From Primorskyibacter flagellatus (GTDB lineage Bacteria; Pseudomonadota; Alphaproteobacteria; Rhodobacterales; Rhodobacteraceae), in contig NZ_FWYD01000004.1 in the NCBI RefSeq assembly GCF_900176485.1, positions 186,001 through 250,000 on the forward strand: DNA of 64,000 nucleotides, given 5' to 3'. The notes beneath the pieces were generated by a model. It was given only the letters and a program-made list of their open reading frames with translations, was not told the origin of the DNA and searched no databases. Both the position numbers and the translations under genes were made by a program. Each line of letters begins with the position of its first letter. The first letter of the stretch is position 1. Positions 55,064 to 63,865 of this stretch are shown piece by piece.

Positions 55064-56203
55064 ATGCGCACAGCCGCAATCATCGTAGCCGCCGGCCGCG
55101 GCGTCCGGGCGGGTGGCCCGCTGCCCAAGCAATGGCAGACCATTGCCGGGCGCAGCGTCGCGGGTTGGACTCTTCGAGCTTTTGAAAATGCCCCCGATAT
55201 AGATGAGATCGTGCTGGTCGTGCATGAGGACGATATGACCCGCGCCCGCAGCCTGCCCGAGGCGGAGGGCGTGATGCTGGTCGTCGGCGGTGCCGACCGG
55301 GCCGCGTCGGTGCGTGCCGGGCTGGAGGCTCTTGCGCCCACGCCTCCGGACCGCGTGCTTATTCACGATGTGGCGCGCCCATGTGTGCGACAAACCCTGA
55401 TTGCCGAGGTCTGTCGCGCGCTGAAGTCAGCCCCCGGCGCGGCCCCGGCATTGGCGGTCAGCGATGCGCTTTGGACCGGCACAGAGGGCTTCGTCACCGG
55501 GGCACAGTCGCGCGACGGACTCTTCCGGGCGCAAACGCCGCAAGGCTTTCACTATGTCGCGATCCGGGACGCCCATGCCGCACGGAAAACGCCCGCCGCC
55601 GATGATGTCGAGATTGCCCGCGCCGCCGGATTGCAGGTTGCCATCCTCCCCGGCTCGGACGACAATCTGAAGATCACAACCCCCGGAGATTTCGTCCGGG
55701 CCGAAAAACTGTTGGCAGGTCAAATGGATATCAGACTGGGGAACGGGTTCGACGTGCATCGCTTCGGCGCGGGCGATCACGTCACGCTTTGCGGGGTGCA
55801 AGTGCCCCATGATCGCGGCCTTCTGGGTCATTCCGATGCCGATGTGGGCATGCATGCAGTCACCGACGCAATTTATGGTGCGCTGGCGATGGGCGATATC
55901 GGCCGTCACTTCCCGCCATCGGATGAGCAATGGAAAGGCGCAGACAGTGCCATTTTCCTGCGCCATGCGGTTCATCTTGCGGGCGAACACGGTTTTGCAA
56001 TCGCGAATGTCGATTGCACGTTGATCTGCGAGCGGCCAAAGATTGGCCCACACGCGCCTACCATGCAGACGGCGATGGCCGATCTCTTGCGGATCGAGGC
56101 ATCACGCGTTTCGGTCAAGGCCACGACAAGCGAGCAACTTGGCTTTACCGGACGCGAAGAAGGCATTGCCGCCCTTGCAACCGCAACACTGGTGAAAACA
56201 TGA
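55064..56203 (+). CDS. ispDF: Bifunctional IspD/IspF isoprenoid enzyme
   Basis: A 379-residue fusion for two steps of the MEP pathway. The N-terminal IspD part (about 1-215) has [21 protein letters not shown] split motifs that bind CTP. The C-terminal IspF part begins at [13 protein letters not shown] with metal ligands Asp and His, and [14 protein letters not shown]. The fusion is common in Alphaproteobacteria. ATG 55064 gives the conserved start. The stop overlaps pgpA by 4 bp. It is divergent from dusB. Confidence 0.95.
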   Translation: MRTAAIIVAAGRGVRAGGPLPKQWQTIAGRSVAGWTLRAFENAPDIDEIVLVVHEDDMTRARSLPEAEGVMLVVGGADRAASVRAGLEALAPTPPDRVLIHDVARPCVRQTLIAEVCRALKSAPGAAPALAVSDALWTGTEGFVTGAQSRDGLFRAQTPQGFHYVAIRDAHAARKTPAADDVEIARAAGLQVAILPGSDDNLKITTPGDFVRAEKLLAGQMDIRLGNGFDVHRFGAGDHVTLCGVQVPHDRGLLGHSDADVGMHAVTDAIYGALAMGDIGRHFPPSDEQWKGADSAIFLRHAVHLAGEHGFAIANVDCTLICERPKIGPHAPTMQTAMADLLRIEASRVSVKATTSEQLGFTGREEGIAALATATLVKT

Positions 56204-56688
56204 ACCATATGATCGCCACCTTCTTCGGCATCGGCCACATGCGCCCTGCCCCCGGTACATGGGGCTCGCTTGCGGCGCTGCCGGTTGCATGGGCCATCAT
56301 TCAGCTGACGGGGTTCTGGGGATTGGCTTTGGCCACGGCGTTGGTTTTCTGGGCCGGATACCGCGCGACCGAGGTCGAGACGCGCGGTGCCGCCAATCAT
56401 GACCCGTCAGAGATCGTGATCGACGAGGTCGCGGGTCAGTGGATCGCCCTGATGCCCGTTGCCTACGGCGCGGGCATGATGGGGGTGGACGTCTTGCGGC
56501 TTTGGCCGGGATGGATCGCCGCGTTTGTGCTGTTTCGCTTGTTCGACATCTGGAAGCCCGGCCCCATTGGGTGGGCCGACCGGCGCAACGACGCGATGGG
56601 CGTCATGCTGGACGATGTGGTTGCCGGGGTCTTCGCTGCAGTCATCACTATCGTGCTGGCAGCCGTGGCGCATGGGTTTCTGATGTGA
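56200..56688 (+). CDS. pgpA: Phosphatidylglycerophosphatase A
   Basis: A 162-residue inner-membrane phosphatase that makes phosphatidylglycerol. It has the family start [17 protein letters not shown], the catalytic-site block [14 protein letters not shown] and [15 protein letters not shown], plus three to four hydrophobic segments. It overlaps ispDF by ATGA and cinA by GTGA. Confidence 0.93.
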   Translation: MNHMIATFFGIGHMRPAPGTWGSLAALPVAWAIIQLTGFWGLALATALVFWAGYRATEVETRGAANHDPSEIVIDEVAGQWIALMPVAYGAGMMGVDVLRLWPGWIAAFVLFRLFDIWKPGPIGWADRRNDAMGVMLDDVVAGVFAAVITIVLAAVAHGFLM

Positions 56689-57158
56689 CCCTTGCCGAAA
56701 AAATCCTGCAAGAAGCGGTTGCCAAAGGCCTGACAATCACCACCGCAGAAAGCTGTACCGGCGGCATGGTTGCCGCCGCGATCACCGATATCGCCGGATC
56801 ATCGGCGATATTCGAGCGTGGCTTCGTGACCTATTCCAACCTTGCAAAGCAAGACATGTTGGCTGTGCGGATGCAAACGCTGGAGAGCTTTGGTGCGGTT
56901 TCAGAACCCGTGGCGCAGGAAATGGCGCTTGGTGCCCGCAACGCCGCACATGCGGATATAGCGGTCGCCATCTCGGGCATTGCCGGGCCGGGCGGGTCAG
57001 AGTTCAAGCCTGAAGGGCGCGTGTGCTTTGCCACCGTGACCGCAACGGATAGCTTCGTCGAAACCATCGAATACGGTGCGCCTGGCCGGAGTGAGGTCCG
57101 CGCAGCCGCGCGCGATCACGCGCTGTCGCTGATCCTCAAAGCCATTCAGGCAGCCTAG
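56685..57158 (+). CDS. CinA C-terminal domain protein (NMN amidohydrolase, PncC type)
   Basis: A 157-residue protein that consists only of the CinA C-terminal domain: TAESCTGGMVAAAITD, SNLAKQDMLAV and ISGIAGPGGSEFKPEGRV. PncC-type enzymes deamidate nicotinamide mononucleotide to recycle NAD. The start is GTG at 56685, overlapping the pgpA stop. It is the last gene of ispDF-pgpA-cinA. Confidence 0.92.
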   Translation: MTLAEKILQEAVAKGLTITTAESCTGGMVAAAITDIAGSSAIFERGFVTYSNLAKQDMLAVRMQTLESFGAVSEPVAQEMALGARNAAHADIAVAISGIAGPGGSEFKPEGRVCFATVTATDSFVETIEYGAPGRSEVRAAARDHALSLILKAIQAA

Positions 57159-57267
57159 GCCGGAACGGTGCTTTGGCGGCGATGAACGCCCTTGCATGCT
57201 TGACCTCCATGACAAGTCAGGCATTACCGACTGACCCGGAGCGGCGCTCCATCTTGCCCGATAAGCG

Positions 57268-57831
57268 TCAGGTCCATGCTTCGAATCGCTGTTCGGCTTG
57301 TGGCTGATCCTGCTGGATCTGGGCATAGCCACGCTCTGCCGCAGCGCTCAGTTCTGATGTGCCGTGATTCGACTGATCCTCTTCAGTGGGGGTGAGAACG
57401 ATCGTCTTTGGTGCATTGCCGATGGATTCGATCATTGCCTGCTGCTGCGAATCGACCCGCGCCTGCGCGCGTGTCCGGATGAGTTGTGCCTCATCGGCGG
57501 AACGCTCGTCCGGTTGCACAATCTCCAGCCCGGTTGATTGCAGTTCGGACCTGTCTGTCCTCGAACTGATTACGAGGCCGTTGCCCGTTGCCTCGTCGCC
57601 ATTTGACCCGCCGGGAACGGGCGGCGTGGCAGTCGGCCCTGCGTAGCCGTTGGTCGTTCCTGTCCCTCCGCCCCTCGTGCTTGCATCCGTGTTATCGCTA
57701 TCAGAGCTTTCGCTGATGGCGGGTGGTCCGCCGGATTGAGCCGTTTCTTCGGCTGGCGGTGCCGCGCCACCTGGCCCGATGGACGGGTTCAAACCCGTTC
57801 CCGAGCCAAATAGAATCTGCGTAAGTTGCAT
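57268..57831 (-). CDS. Uncharacterised low-complexity protein
   Basis: A 187-residue protein I do not recognise. The N-terminus MQLTQILFGSGTGLNPS is followed by a Gly/Pro/Ser/Thr-rich, acidic, probably disordered middle. The C-terminal third (about 110-187) is richer in helix formers, with AQLIRTRAQARVDSQQQAMI and ERGYAQIQQDQPQAEQ. No signal peptide or membrane segment is seen. The ATG at 57831 gives a compact start; the frame extends 29 codons upstream. It stands alone on the minus strand between cinA and the COQ10-like gene. Confidence 0.6.
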   Translation of the reverse strand: MQLTQILFGSGTGLNPSIGPGGAAPPAEETAQSGGPPAISESSDSDNTDASTRGGGTGTTNGYAGPTATPPVPGGSNGDEATGNGLVISSRTDRSELQSTGLEIVQPDERSADEAQLIRTRAQARVDSQQQAMIESIGNAPKTIVLTPTEEDQSNHGTSELSAAAERGYAQIQQDQPQAEQRFEAWT

Positions 57832-57968
57832 CTGCCTCTGTCTCCTGAAATCGTTTCGAACACGTTTATTTTTGCGTCGAAATGAGACGATATCGGGGCA
57901 GATAGCCAAGTTCCGCACATCAAGGTTAACAGAACAGGTTGTTGTGACCGCGGCAAACGGAACAGGCG

Positions 57969-58415
57969 TCAGCCGTACAGTGCCGCGGCGCGTCGCTCAA
58001 AGGCGCGGACGATGCGCTGCATCGCTTCGTTGAAAACCACACCGATTATTTTCTGAAGCACCGCGTTCTTGAACTCGAAATCCACATGGAATGTCACGTC
58101 GCAGCCGCCTTCGGCATCGGCAAAGGCCCAGTTGGATTTCATATAGCGGAACGGCCCGTCCAGATATTCGGTGTCGATCTTCATGTCGTGGGGATAAAGG
58201 ACCACACGGCTTCCAAAGCGTTCGCGGAACACCTTGAAGCTGATCACCAGATCGGCCAGCATCTCTTCGGCACCACCGCCGATGTCGTTTCGCGACCGGA
58301 TGCGCGCCGCGGCACACCATGGCAGAAATTCAGGATAGGACGCCACATCGGCCACCAGATCGTACATCTGTTGGGCGGTATAAGGCAGCCTGCGGGTTTC
58401 ACTATGGGTCGGCAT
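57969..58415 (-). CDS. COQ10/RatA-family START-domain protein
   Basis: A 148-residue protein of the polyketide cyclase/START fold. Its opening [27 protein letters not shown] matches the COQ10/RatA (YfjG) family in two adjoining blocks, and the F-E-F-K-N-A segment near the C-terminus is typical. In Alphaproteobacteria it probably binds ubiquinone, as COQ10 does. E. coli RatA was described as a toxin on ribosomes, but that name should not be carried over. It is divergent from hpt. Confidence 0.87.
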   Translation of the reverse strand: MPTHSETRRLPYTAQQMYDLVADVASYPEFLPWCAAARIRSRNDIGGGAEEMLADLVISFKVFRERFGSRVVLYPHDMKIDTEYLDGPFRYMKSNWAFADAEGGCDVTFHVDFEFKNAVLQKIIGVVFNEAMQRIVRAFERRAAALYG

Positions 58416-58486
58416 GTCGCTCCGGTTTGGGTCGTGACAGTGGCGGTGCATGTCGTATTGTGGCGCGGAAAAATCAAGGGGATATC

Positions 58487-59035
58487 ATGCCAGAGCGTCC
58501 ATATGTCATCGACGAGATGATCTCTGCCAAGGCGATTGCCGCGCGGATCGAGGAATTGGCGGGTGAGATTCGTCACGAATTCGCCGATACCGACAAGCTG
58601 GTTGTGGTGGGTCTTCTGCGTGGATCGTTCGTCTTTATCGCCGACCTCGTGCGCGAATTGAACCTGCCCATCGAGGTCGACTTCCTTGAAGCATCCTCTT
58701 ACGGAAACGCCATGCAATCCAGCCGGGAAGTGCGCATTCTCAAAGACTTGCGCGGTGCTATTGAAGGCCGCGACGTGCTGGTGGTCGAAGACATCGTCGA
58801 TACAGGGCACACGCTTAACCACGTTTCTGGGATGTTGCGATCCCGAAACCCCGCCAGGTTGCGCACCATCGCGCTTCTGGACAAACCCTCGCGGCGCGAG
58901 GTCGATTTCAGGTCCGACTGGATCGGTTTCGAGATCCCAGATGAATTTGTCGTGGGTTACGGAATTGATTTTGCGCAACGCAATCGCAACCTGCCCTTCA
59001 TTGGCAAGGTTCGTTTTACCGACGCCGAGGGCTGA
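58487..59035 (+). CDS. hpt: Hypoxanthine phosphoribosyltransferase
   Basis: A 182-residue purine salvage enzyme that joins hypoxanthine or guanine to PRPP. The PRPP loop [14 protein letters not shown], the [11 protein letters not shown] block and the C-terminal [11 protein letters not shown] are clear. The ATG at 58487 gives the usual length. A small membrane-protein gene follows after one base. Confidence 0.94.
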   Translation: MPERPYVIDEMISAKAIAARIEELAGEIRHEFADTDKLVVVGLLRGSFVFIADLVRELNLPIEVDFLEASSYGNAMQSSREVRILKDLRGAIEGRDVLVVEDIVDTGHTLNHVSGMLRSRNPARLRTIALLDKPSRREVDFRSDWIGFEIPDEFVVGYGIDFAQRNRNLPFIGKVRFTDAEG

Positions 59036-59036
59036 G

Positions 59037-59216
59037 ATGAACCCGATCTGGCTGCTGCGGTTGACCCGATGGGCGCGCAGACCTCCGGGGCGGCGGCTTC
59101 GGATCATCGTGGGCACCGTGCTTGTCGCCGCAATCTTGCTTTGGGGAATCGAGCATTTCTTCGGCTGGCCAGAGGCCCTGACCCCGGAACGCATCCCCCG
59201 GCGCATCATGCGTTAA
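59037..59216 (+). CDS. Small single-helix membrane protein
   Basis: A 59-residue predicted protein with a very basic N-terminus (LLRLTRWARRPPGRRLR), one hydrophobic segment (IIVGTVLVAAILLWGIEHFF) and a basic tail. The ATG lies one base after the hpt stop, so it is probably translated from the hpt mRNA. The charge pattern suggests a cytoplasmic N-terminus. I recognise no named family. Confidence 0.65.
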   Translation: MNPIWLLRLTRWARRPPGRRLRIIVGTVLVAAILLWGIEHFFGWPEALTPERIPRRIMR

Positions 59217-59418
59217 GCGCCGGGCCCCGCGCAGAACGGTCGCTTGAATTTCATCCCTACCGTCCGCCCTGCCGACACTCCGCGCAAAGCGTCGAAGGTC
59301 ACGAATTTGTGCACGCATCAGTGGCGGTTCCATCTGGATCTTTGCAAGAATATTGTTGCGGTCGTGTGAAACTACATTAGCCTCAAGCCATAGTTCGCAG
59401 TTTCAAGGAGCCCGACAT

Positions 59419-59880
59419 ATGAAGAATATTGTTACCGCTACAGTGATTGCAGGCGTTCTTGCGGGATCGGCCGCGCTTGCCCAGAATGACGGATCGGCTC
59501 AGGTCAAGGCACGACAGGGTCAGATGCGTGTCATTGCGCTGAACCTGGGTGTTCTGGGTGGCATGGCGCAGGGCAAAATCGACTACGATGCCGAAGCTGC
59601 GCAAAACGCCGCTGACTCATTGGCAGGGGTTGCGATGATCCACCAGCCGACCTTGTGGATCGAAGGCACGTCGAACGCTGATCGCGAGGGCACCAAGGCG
59701 CTGCCGGCGATCTGGGAAGACAATGCCGACTTCATGACCAAGTGGGATGCCTTTGTCACCGCTGCGAACGACATGCAGTCCGCCGCAGGCACCGGCAAGG
59801 ATGCGCTTGGCCCGGCGATGGGCGGGCTTGGCGATGCCTGCAAGGCCTGCCATGAAAAGTACCAGCAATCCGACGATTAG
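59419..59880 (+). CDS. Cytochrome c' family protein
   Basis: A 153-residue secreted protein with signal peptide (about 1-21, ending AALA). The mature part is a four-helix bundle with the single heme site CKACH near the C-terminus (Cys141, Cys144, His145), the typical cytochrome c' layout, and an early QGQMRVIALNL helix. Cytochromes c' bind NO and may protect against it. AAGGAG precedes the ATG at 59419. A diheme cytochrome gene follows after 8 bp. Confidence 0.92.
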   Translation: MKNIVTATVIAGVLAGSAALAQNDGSAQVKARQGQMRVIALNLGVLGGMAQGKIDYDAEAAQNAADSLAGVAMIHQPTLWIEGTSNADREGTKALPAIWEDNADFMTKWDAFVTAANDMQSAAGTGKDALGPAMGGLGDACKACHEKYQQSDD

Positions 59881-59888
59881 GATACGAT

Positions 59889-60788
59889 TTGATACGTCGA
59901 TTCATTAGGCTTTTGCTGCTGGCCGCGCTTGTCGCGGCCGGTTTCGCGTTCTGGATGACCCGAGCCGTTCCGCTGGACGAAGATGCGCTGGCGGGTGTCG
60001 AAGGAGATGTGGAAAACGGCCAACGCGTATTTACGGCGGCAGGCTGCGCCTCTTGTCACGCCGCCCCGGACACCAAGGGCGATGACAAGCTGGTGCTCGC
60101 GGGCGGACAGAAATTCCCGTCGAATTTCGGCACGTTCATTGCGCCCAACATCTCGCCCGATCCGACCGAGGGTATCGGCGACTGGACAGCGGCTGAGTTC
60201 GCCAGTGCGGTGATGCAAGGCGTTTCGCCCGAGGGCCAGCATTACTACCCCGCCTTCCCTTACGGCGCTTATACCAAGATGAAAAAGCAGGATCTTGCCG
60301 ATCTCTGGGCCTATATGCAGACCCTGCCCGCCTCGGACACAGCAAGTCAGCCGCATGATGTGGGCTTTCCGTTCAATATACGGCGCGCTTTGGGTGGTTG
60401 GAAACTGCTGTTTATGGATGACAATTGGGTGCTGAAAAATGCCCCGTCAGAGCAGGTCACGCGCGGCCGTTATCTGGTCGAGGCGCTGGCCCATTGCGGC
60501 GAATGCCACACCCCGCGCAACATGCTGGGTGGGATGGACACATCCCGCTGGTTGGCCGGGGCCCCCAATCCGTCCGGCAAAGGCCGCATTCCCGGAATCG
60601 CCCCCGGTGCCTTCAAGTGGACCGAAGGTGAAATCACCTATTACCTTGAAACCGGCTTCACCCCCGATTTCGACAGTGTCGGCGGGCATATGGTGGCCGT
60701 GGTCGAGAACATGGCGGAACTGACCGAAGGCGACAGACAGGCAATTGCTGCCTATCTCAAATCCGTGCCCGAGCAACCGTCAGAGTAA
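59889..60788 (+). CDS. Membrane-anchored diheme cytochrome c
   Basis: A 299-residue protein with an N-terminal membrane anchor (about 7-24) and two heme sites: CASCH (Cys53, Cys56, His57) and CGECH (Cys203, Cys206, His207). The layout resembles the diheme c subunits of membrane alcohol or sugar dehydrogenases, but no dehydrogenase gene adjoins it. The start is TTG at 59889 with AGGA upstream. It is probably cotranscribed with the cytochrome c' gene and may pass electrons to or from it. Confidence 0.9.
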   Translation: MIRRFIRLLLLAALVAAGFAFWMTRAVPLDEDALAGVEGDVENGQRVFTAAGCASCHAAPDTKGDDKLVLAGGQKFPSNFGTFIAPNISPDPTEGIGDWTAAEFASAVMQGVSPEGQHYYPAFPYGAYTKMKKQDLADLWAYMQTLPASDTASQPHDVGFPFNIRRALGGWKLLFMDDNWVLKNAPSEQVTRGRYLVEALAHCGECHTPRNMLGGMDTSRWLAGAPNPSGKGRIPGIAPGAFKWTEGEITYYLETGFTPDFDSVGGHMVAVVENMAELTEGDRQAIAAYLKSVPEQPSE

Positions 60789-60805
60789 TCTGGCATCGCA
60801 AAACA

Positions 60806-60841
60806 AAAAACGGCGCCGCGATCATCGCAGGCACCGTTTTT
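60806..60841 (+). terminator. Terminator after the cytochrome pair
   Basis: AAAAACGG (60806-60813) pairs with CCGTTTTT (60834-60841), with further GCC/GGC pairing inside. The A-run and T-run flank it on both strands, so it may also end the convergent lipA transcript. Confidence 0.75.
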
Positions 60842-60859
60842 GTTGCAACCGTGCGTAAC

Positions 60860-61810
60860 TCAGGCGCGGTTCAGCTTTGCATTGCGCGCCGTTTGAAGCC
60901 GCGCAAAATCATCGCCCGCATGATAGGACGACCGCGTCAGAGGCGTCGCGGACACCATCAGGAAGCCTTTGCCATAGGCGGATTTCTCGTAGGCGGCAAA
61001 TTCGTCCGGATGCACGAACCGGTCAACCGCGTGGTGTTTCGGTGTTGGTTGCAAATATTGCCCGATAGTCAGAAAATCGATGTCTGCCGCGCGCATGTCG
61101 TCCATCACCTGCAAGACGGCCTGACGGTCCTCGCCCAGTCCAACCATGATGCCCGACTTGGTGAACATCGCCGGATCAAGCTCTTTGACCCGTTGCAACA
61201 GCCGCAGTGAATGGAAGTACCGCGCACCGGGGCGGACTTCGGGATAAAGGCCCGGTACGGTTTCAAGGTTGTGGTTGAACACATCAGGCTTGGCGGCAAC
61301 GACCGTTTCCAGAACCGACGGCGCGCATTTCAGGAAATCCGGCGTCAGAATTTCAATCGTGGTGCCGGGGCTGCGGTGCCGAATGGCGCGAATCGTCTGG
61401 GCGAAATGCTCTGCCCCGCCATCCTTCAGATCGTCGCGATCGACCGAGGTGATGACAACGTGATTCAGTCCCAGCTTCTGCACGGCATCCGCGACCTTGC
61501 CCGGCTCGAACGCATCAAGCGTATCGGGACGCCCGGTGGCAATATTGCAGAACGTGCAGCCTCGGGTACAGATCTCGCCCATGATCATCATCGTGGCGTG
61601 ACCTTGCGACCAGCATTCGCCTACGTTCGGACATCCGGCCTCTTCACAGACGGTGACAAGCCCATGCTCGCGCATGATCTTCTGAGTGTCGGCATAGCCT
61701 TTGCCGCCCGGAGCCTTGACCCGGATCCAGGAAGGCTTCTTCGGCTGGGCATTATCCGGACGATGCGCTTTTTCCGGATGCCGTTCGGCTGGGATATTGA
61801 GATCTCGCAC
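60860..61810 (-). CDS. lipA: Lipoyl synthase
   Basis: A 316-residue radical-SAM enzyme that inserts sulfur into octanoyl groups. It has the auxiliary cluster motif [12 protein letters not shown] and the SAM cluster motif CTRGCTFC. The start is GTG at 61810 with GGGGAA upstream. A 7-bp hairpin lies 13 nt before the start codon. It is convergent with the cytochrome pair. Confidence 0.95.
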   Translation of the reverse strand: MRDLNIPAERHPEKAHRPDNAQPKKPSWIRVKAPGGKGYADTQKIMREHGLVTVCEEAGCPNVGECWSQGHATMMIMGEICTRGCTFCNIATGRPDTLDAFEPGKVADAVQKLGLNHVVITSVDRDDLKDGGAEHFAQTIRAIRHRSPGTTIEILTPDFLKCAPSVLETVVAAKPDVFNHNLETVPGLYPEVRPGARYFHSLRLLQRVKELDPAMFTKSGIMVGLGEDRQAVLQVMDDMRAADIDFLTIGQYLQPTPKHHAVDRFVHPDEFAAYEKSAYGKGFLMVSATPLTRSSYHAGDDFARLQTARNAKLNRA

Positions 61811-61822
61811 GTTTTATTCCCC

Positions 61823-61844
61823 GCGAAGCTGTTTCGGGCTTCGC
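61823..61844 (-). promoter_or_regulatory. Stem-loop in the lipA leader
   Basis: GCGAAGC (61823-61829) pairs perfectly with GCTTCGC (61838-61844) with an 8-nt loop, directly beside the GGGG ribosome site of lipA. It could affect translation start; this is inference. Confidence 0.4.
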
Positions 61845-62130
61845 TTAGCATATGTATTTGCAGGGGGTAGTACCAGTCCCGCATGGCTGCCATGCAGTCG
61901 CGCCTTTGTTTTAACGAGTGCCCCCTGCATTTTCACGATGGAAATTAAGGAAAAAGCGCTTGCACACCGTTTTGGATGCGTCTTGGGCAAGGCATCTCAA
62001 CGCTTTTCCGTAGGTCTGACGGCCATGCTATCCCGCTATGCTGCAATTGCAGCATTTCCCGATTGAGGTCGGCCCTCGATCCGCGTTAGTCCTTGTCTGA
62101 TTCTTTACTTAGACGATCAGGAGAGTTCCG
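61845..62130. other. Divergent intergenic region between lipA and the peroxiredoxin gene
   Basis: No gene is supported. It holds a 16-bp perfect palindrome (62039-62054) and the start region of both transcripts. A weak promoter candidate for the peroxiredoxin has TTGAGG at 62063. Confidence 0.5.
62039..62054. promoter_or_regulatory. Perfect 16-bp palindrome upstream of the peroxiredoxin gene
   Basis: TGCTGCAATTGCAGCA is fully self-complementary and ends 76 bp before the peroxiredoxin ATG. It looks like an operator for a dimeric regulator. It does not match the OxyR, Fur/Mur, Irr, FNR or LexA boxes as I know them. Confidence 0.5.
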
Positions 62131-62682
62131 ATGAAAGCAGGCCTTCCCCTTCCGCAAGTGACCTTCCGGACACGCATTCGGGATGAGTCGGTTGACGGTC
62201 CTAACCCGTTTCGCTGGCAGGACATGACCACTGCCGACTATTTCGCAGGCAAGCGCGTTGTGCTTTTCTCGTTGCCTGGCGCGTTCACGCCGACATGTTC
62301 GACCTATCAACTGCCCGGCTTCGAGAACAACGCCGAAACTTTCGCCAATTTCGGCATTGACGAGATTTACTGTCTTTCGGTGAACGACAGTTTCGTGATG
62401 AATAAATGGGCCGAAAACCAGGGGTTGAAAACCGTGAAGGTCATCCCGGACGGATCCGGCGAATTCACCCGCAAGATGGGCATGCTTGTCGAAAAGTCCA
62501 ACCTGGGCTTCGGCATGCGCAGCTGGCGCTATGCCGCGATTGTCAAGGACGGCAAGGTCGAAACCTGGTTCGAAGAGCCCGGCATATCCGACAATCACGC
62601 CGAAGACCCCTATGGTGTGTCCAGCCCGGAAAACCTGCTGGAGTATCTTCAAAAGGAAGCGGCGGGAATCGCTGCCGAATAA
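62131..62682 (+). CDS. Peroxiredoxin (Prx5/glutaredoxin-dependent type)
   Basis: A 183-residue thiol peroxidase that reduces H2O2 and organic hydroperoxides. The active site PGAFTPTCS carries the peroxidatic Cys56, and the KVIPDGSGEFTRKMGM block is typical of the Prx5 class. No fused glutaredoxin domain is present. CAGGAG precedes the ATG. A strong terminator follows. Confidence 0.94.
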   Translation: MKAGLPLPQVTFRTRIRDESVDGPNPFRWQDMTTADYFAGKRVVLFSLPGAFTPTCSTYQLPGFENNAETFANFGIDEIYCLSVNDSFVMNKWAENQGLKTVKVIPDGSGEFTRKMGMLVEKSNLGFGMRSWRYAAIVKDGKVETWFEEPGISDNHAEDPYGVSSPENLLEYLQKEAAGIAAE

Positions 62683-62702
62683 TCCGCAATACCCGGATAG
62701 AA

Positions 62703-62736
62703 AAACGCCGCTGCTCTGATCGGGGCAGCGGCGTTT
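62703..62736 (+). terminator. Bidirectional terminator between the peroxiredoxin and DUF6456 genes
   Basis: AAACGCCGCTGC (62703-62714) pairs perfectly with GCAGCGGCGTTT (62725-62736) around a 10-nt loop. A- and T-rich flanks suit termination from either side of this convergent pair. Confidence 0.8.
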
Positions 62737-62749
62737 GCATGTTTGGCGC

Positions 62750-63865
62750 TTACCCGATCAGGCCACCCCCTGCCCCCAGCACTTCGTCATAGTGCCGACG
62801 CAGCCGTTGCAGCGCTATTCGCAGTACGATCTTGCCGGACCGCGCCGACCAGCCCATCCTCTTTTCGGCCGATTCCATACCTTCCAGATAGCAGCAGCAG
62901 CGCAGAACGACATCGCCAAGCCCCGGCCCAAGATCGGACAGGGCGGTCGCGACACGATCCCGCGCCGCAGTCGGGCCATAGCCCCGCAGATCTGCGCCCT
63001 CGCCGCCTCCCCGCGCGCCTGCTGTCAAAAATCTGTCCCAGTTCTGTGCGACCCGAGGCCCCATCTGGGCAAGCTCAAAATCCTCGCGCAACCTTTCCCC
63101 GGCCGAGACCAGTTTTTCCGACAGGAAGGGCTGCCCGTCATGGTCTCGCCGTCGCGCAAGAGCGGTCAGTGGCGATTCCGCCAGTGAATATCGCATGCGC
63201 TTGCTGCGGCGGTCCCCTTCGGCCTCTTGCGAAACAGGTGCGCCGTCAAACCCCGCCTGCGCTTCGGCAAACCCCCTCGCCGAATTTTCGCTGGCCGCGA
63301 TCAACCGGTTCAGCTCTGCCCGCCCCGCAGCCGTGATCTGGTAGCGCGAGATCCGTGCAGGCTCTCTGCACATGATCCAGTCCTTGAGCGCCATCGCCTG
63401 AGCGATCCCGCTATCCACAACCGCAGTCCGGGTCGATGTGCCATCGCCGGTGTCGCGGACGACAACGGCCTTGTCCATCTCGGCCGCAACCGCAAGAACC
63501 GCCCCGGTTTCACAGAGCCTGCGCAGAATGCGCATGGCTTCGCGCTCCAGCGTCTTGTCGTCGGGCGCCATGTGGGGCTCTGTCGGTAAATTGCTCATGT
63601 TTGGACGGTCCTTGTCTGACGAGATGGCCGATTTCGGGATGTGATGCCGGCCAAGCTTTCGCAAGGCGGCATCGACCAACGGGTCGTCGCGCAGCGTCTC
63701 GACCTTGCGGACCTGCCGCAGAACCGTCGAGGCATGACACCCTGTTTCCCGAGCCAGCTGTCTGATGCTTATGCCCTCTTCGATATGGTGCAGATAGTTG
63801 CGTGCGGCATCAGGAACCCATCCGGGATACCCGCCCGCAGTGCTTGTCTCTACGTTCAACCGCAT
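62750..63865 (-). CDS. Helix-turn-helix protein with C-terminal DUF6456 domain
   Basis: A 371-residue protein. An N-terminal HTH is visible in GISIRQLARETGCHASTVLR (about 31-50). A middle part (about 110-200) resembles a winged-helix (RYQITAAGRAELNRL). The C-terminal region (about 220-371), with SPLTALARRRDHDGQPFLS and GDVVLRCCCYLEGMESAEKR, matches the alphaproteobacterial DUF6456 domain. It is probably a transcription factor with unknown targets. The ATG at 63865 follows GAGGAA; the longer frame upstream has no such site. Confidence 0.8.
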   Translation of the reverse strand: MRLNVETSTAGGYPGWVPDAARNYLHHIEEGISIRQLARETGCHASTVLRQVRKVETLRDDPLVDAALRKLGRHHIPKSAISSDKDRPNMSNLPTEPHMAPDDKTLEREAMRILRRLCETGAVLAVAAEMDKAVVVRDTGDGTSTRTAVVDSGIAQAMALKDWIMCREPARISRYQITAAGRAELNRLIAASENSARGFAEAQAGFDGAPVSQEAEGDRRSKRMRYSLAESPLTALARRRDHDGQPFLSEKLVSAGERLREDFELAQMGPRVAQNWDRFLTAGARGGGEGADLRGYGPTAARDRVATALSDLGPGLGDVVLRCCCYLEGMESAEKRMGWSARSGKIVLRIALQRLRRHYDEVLGAGGGLIG

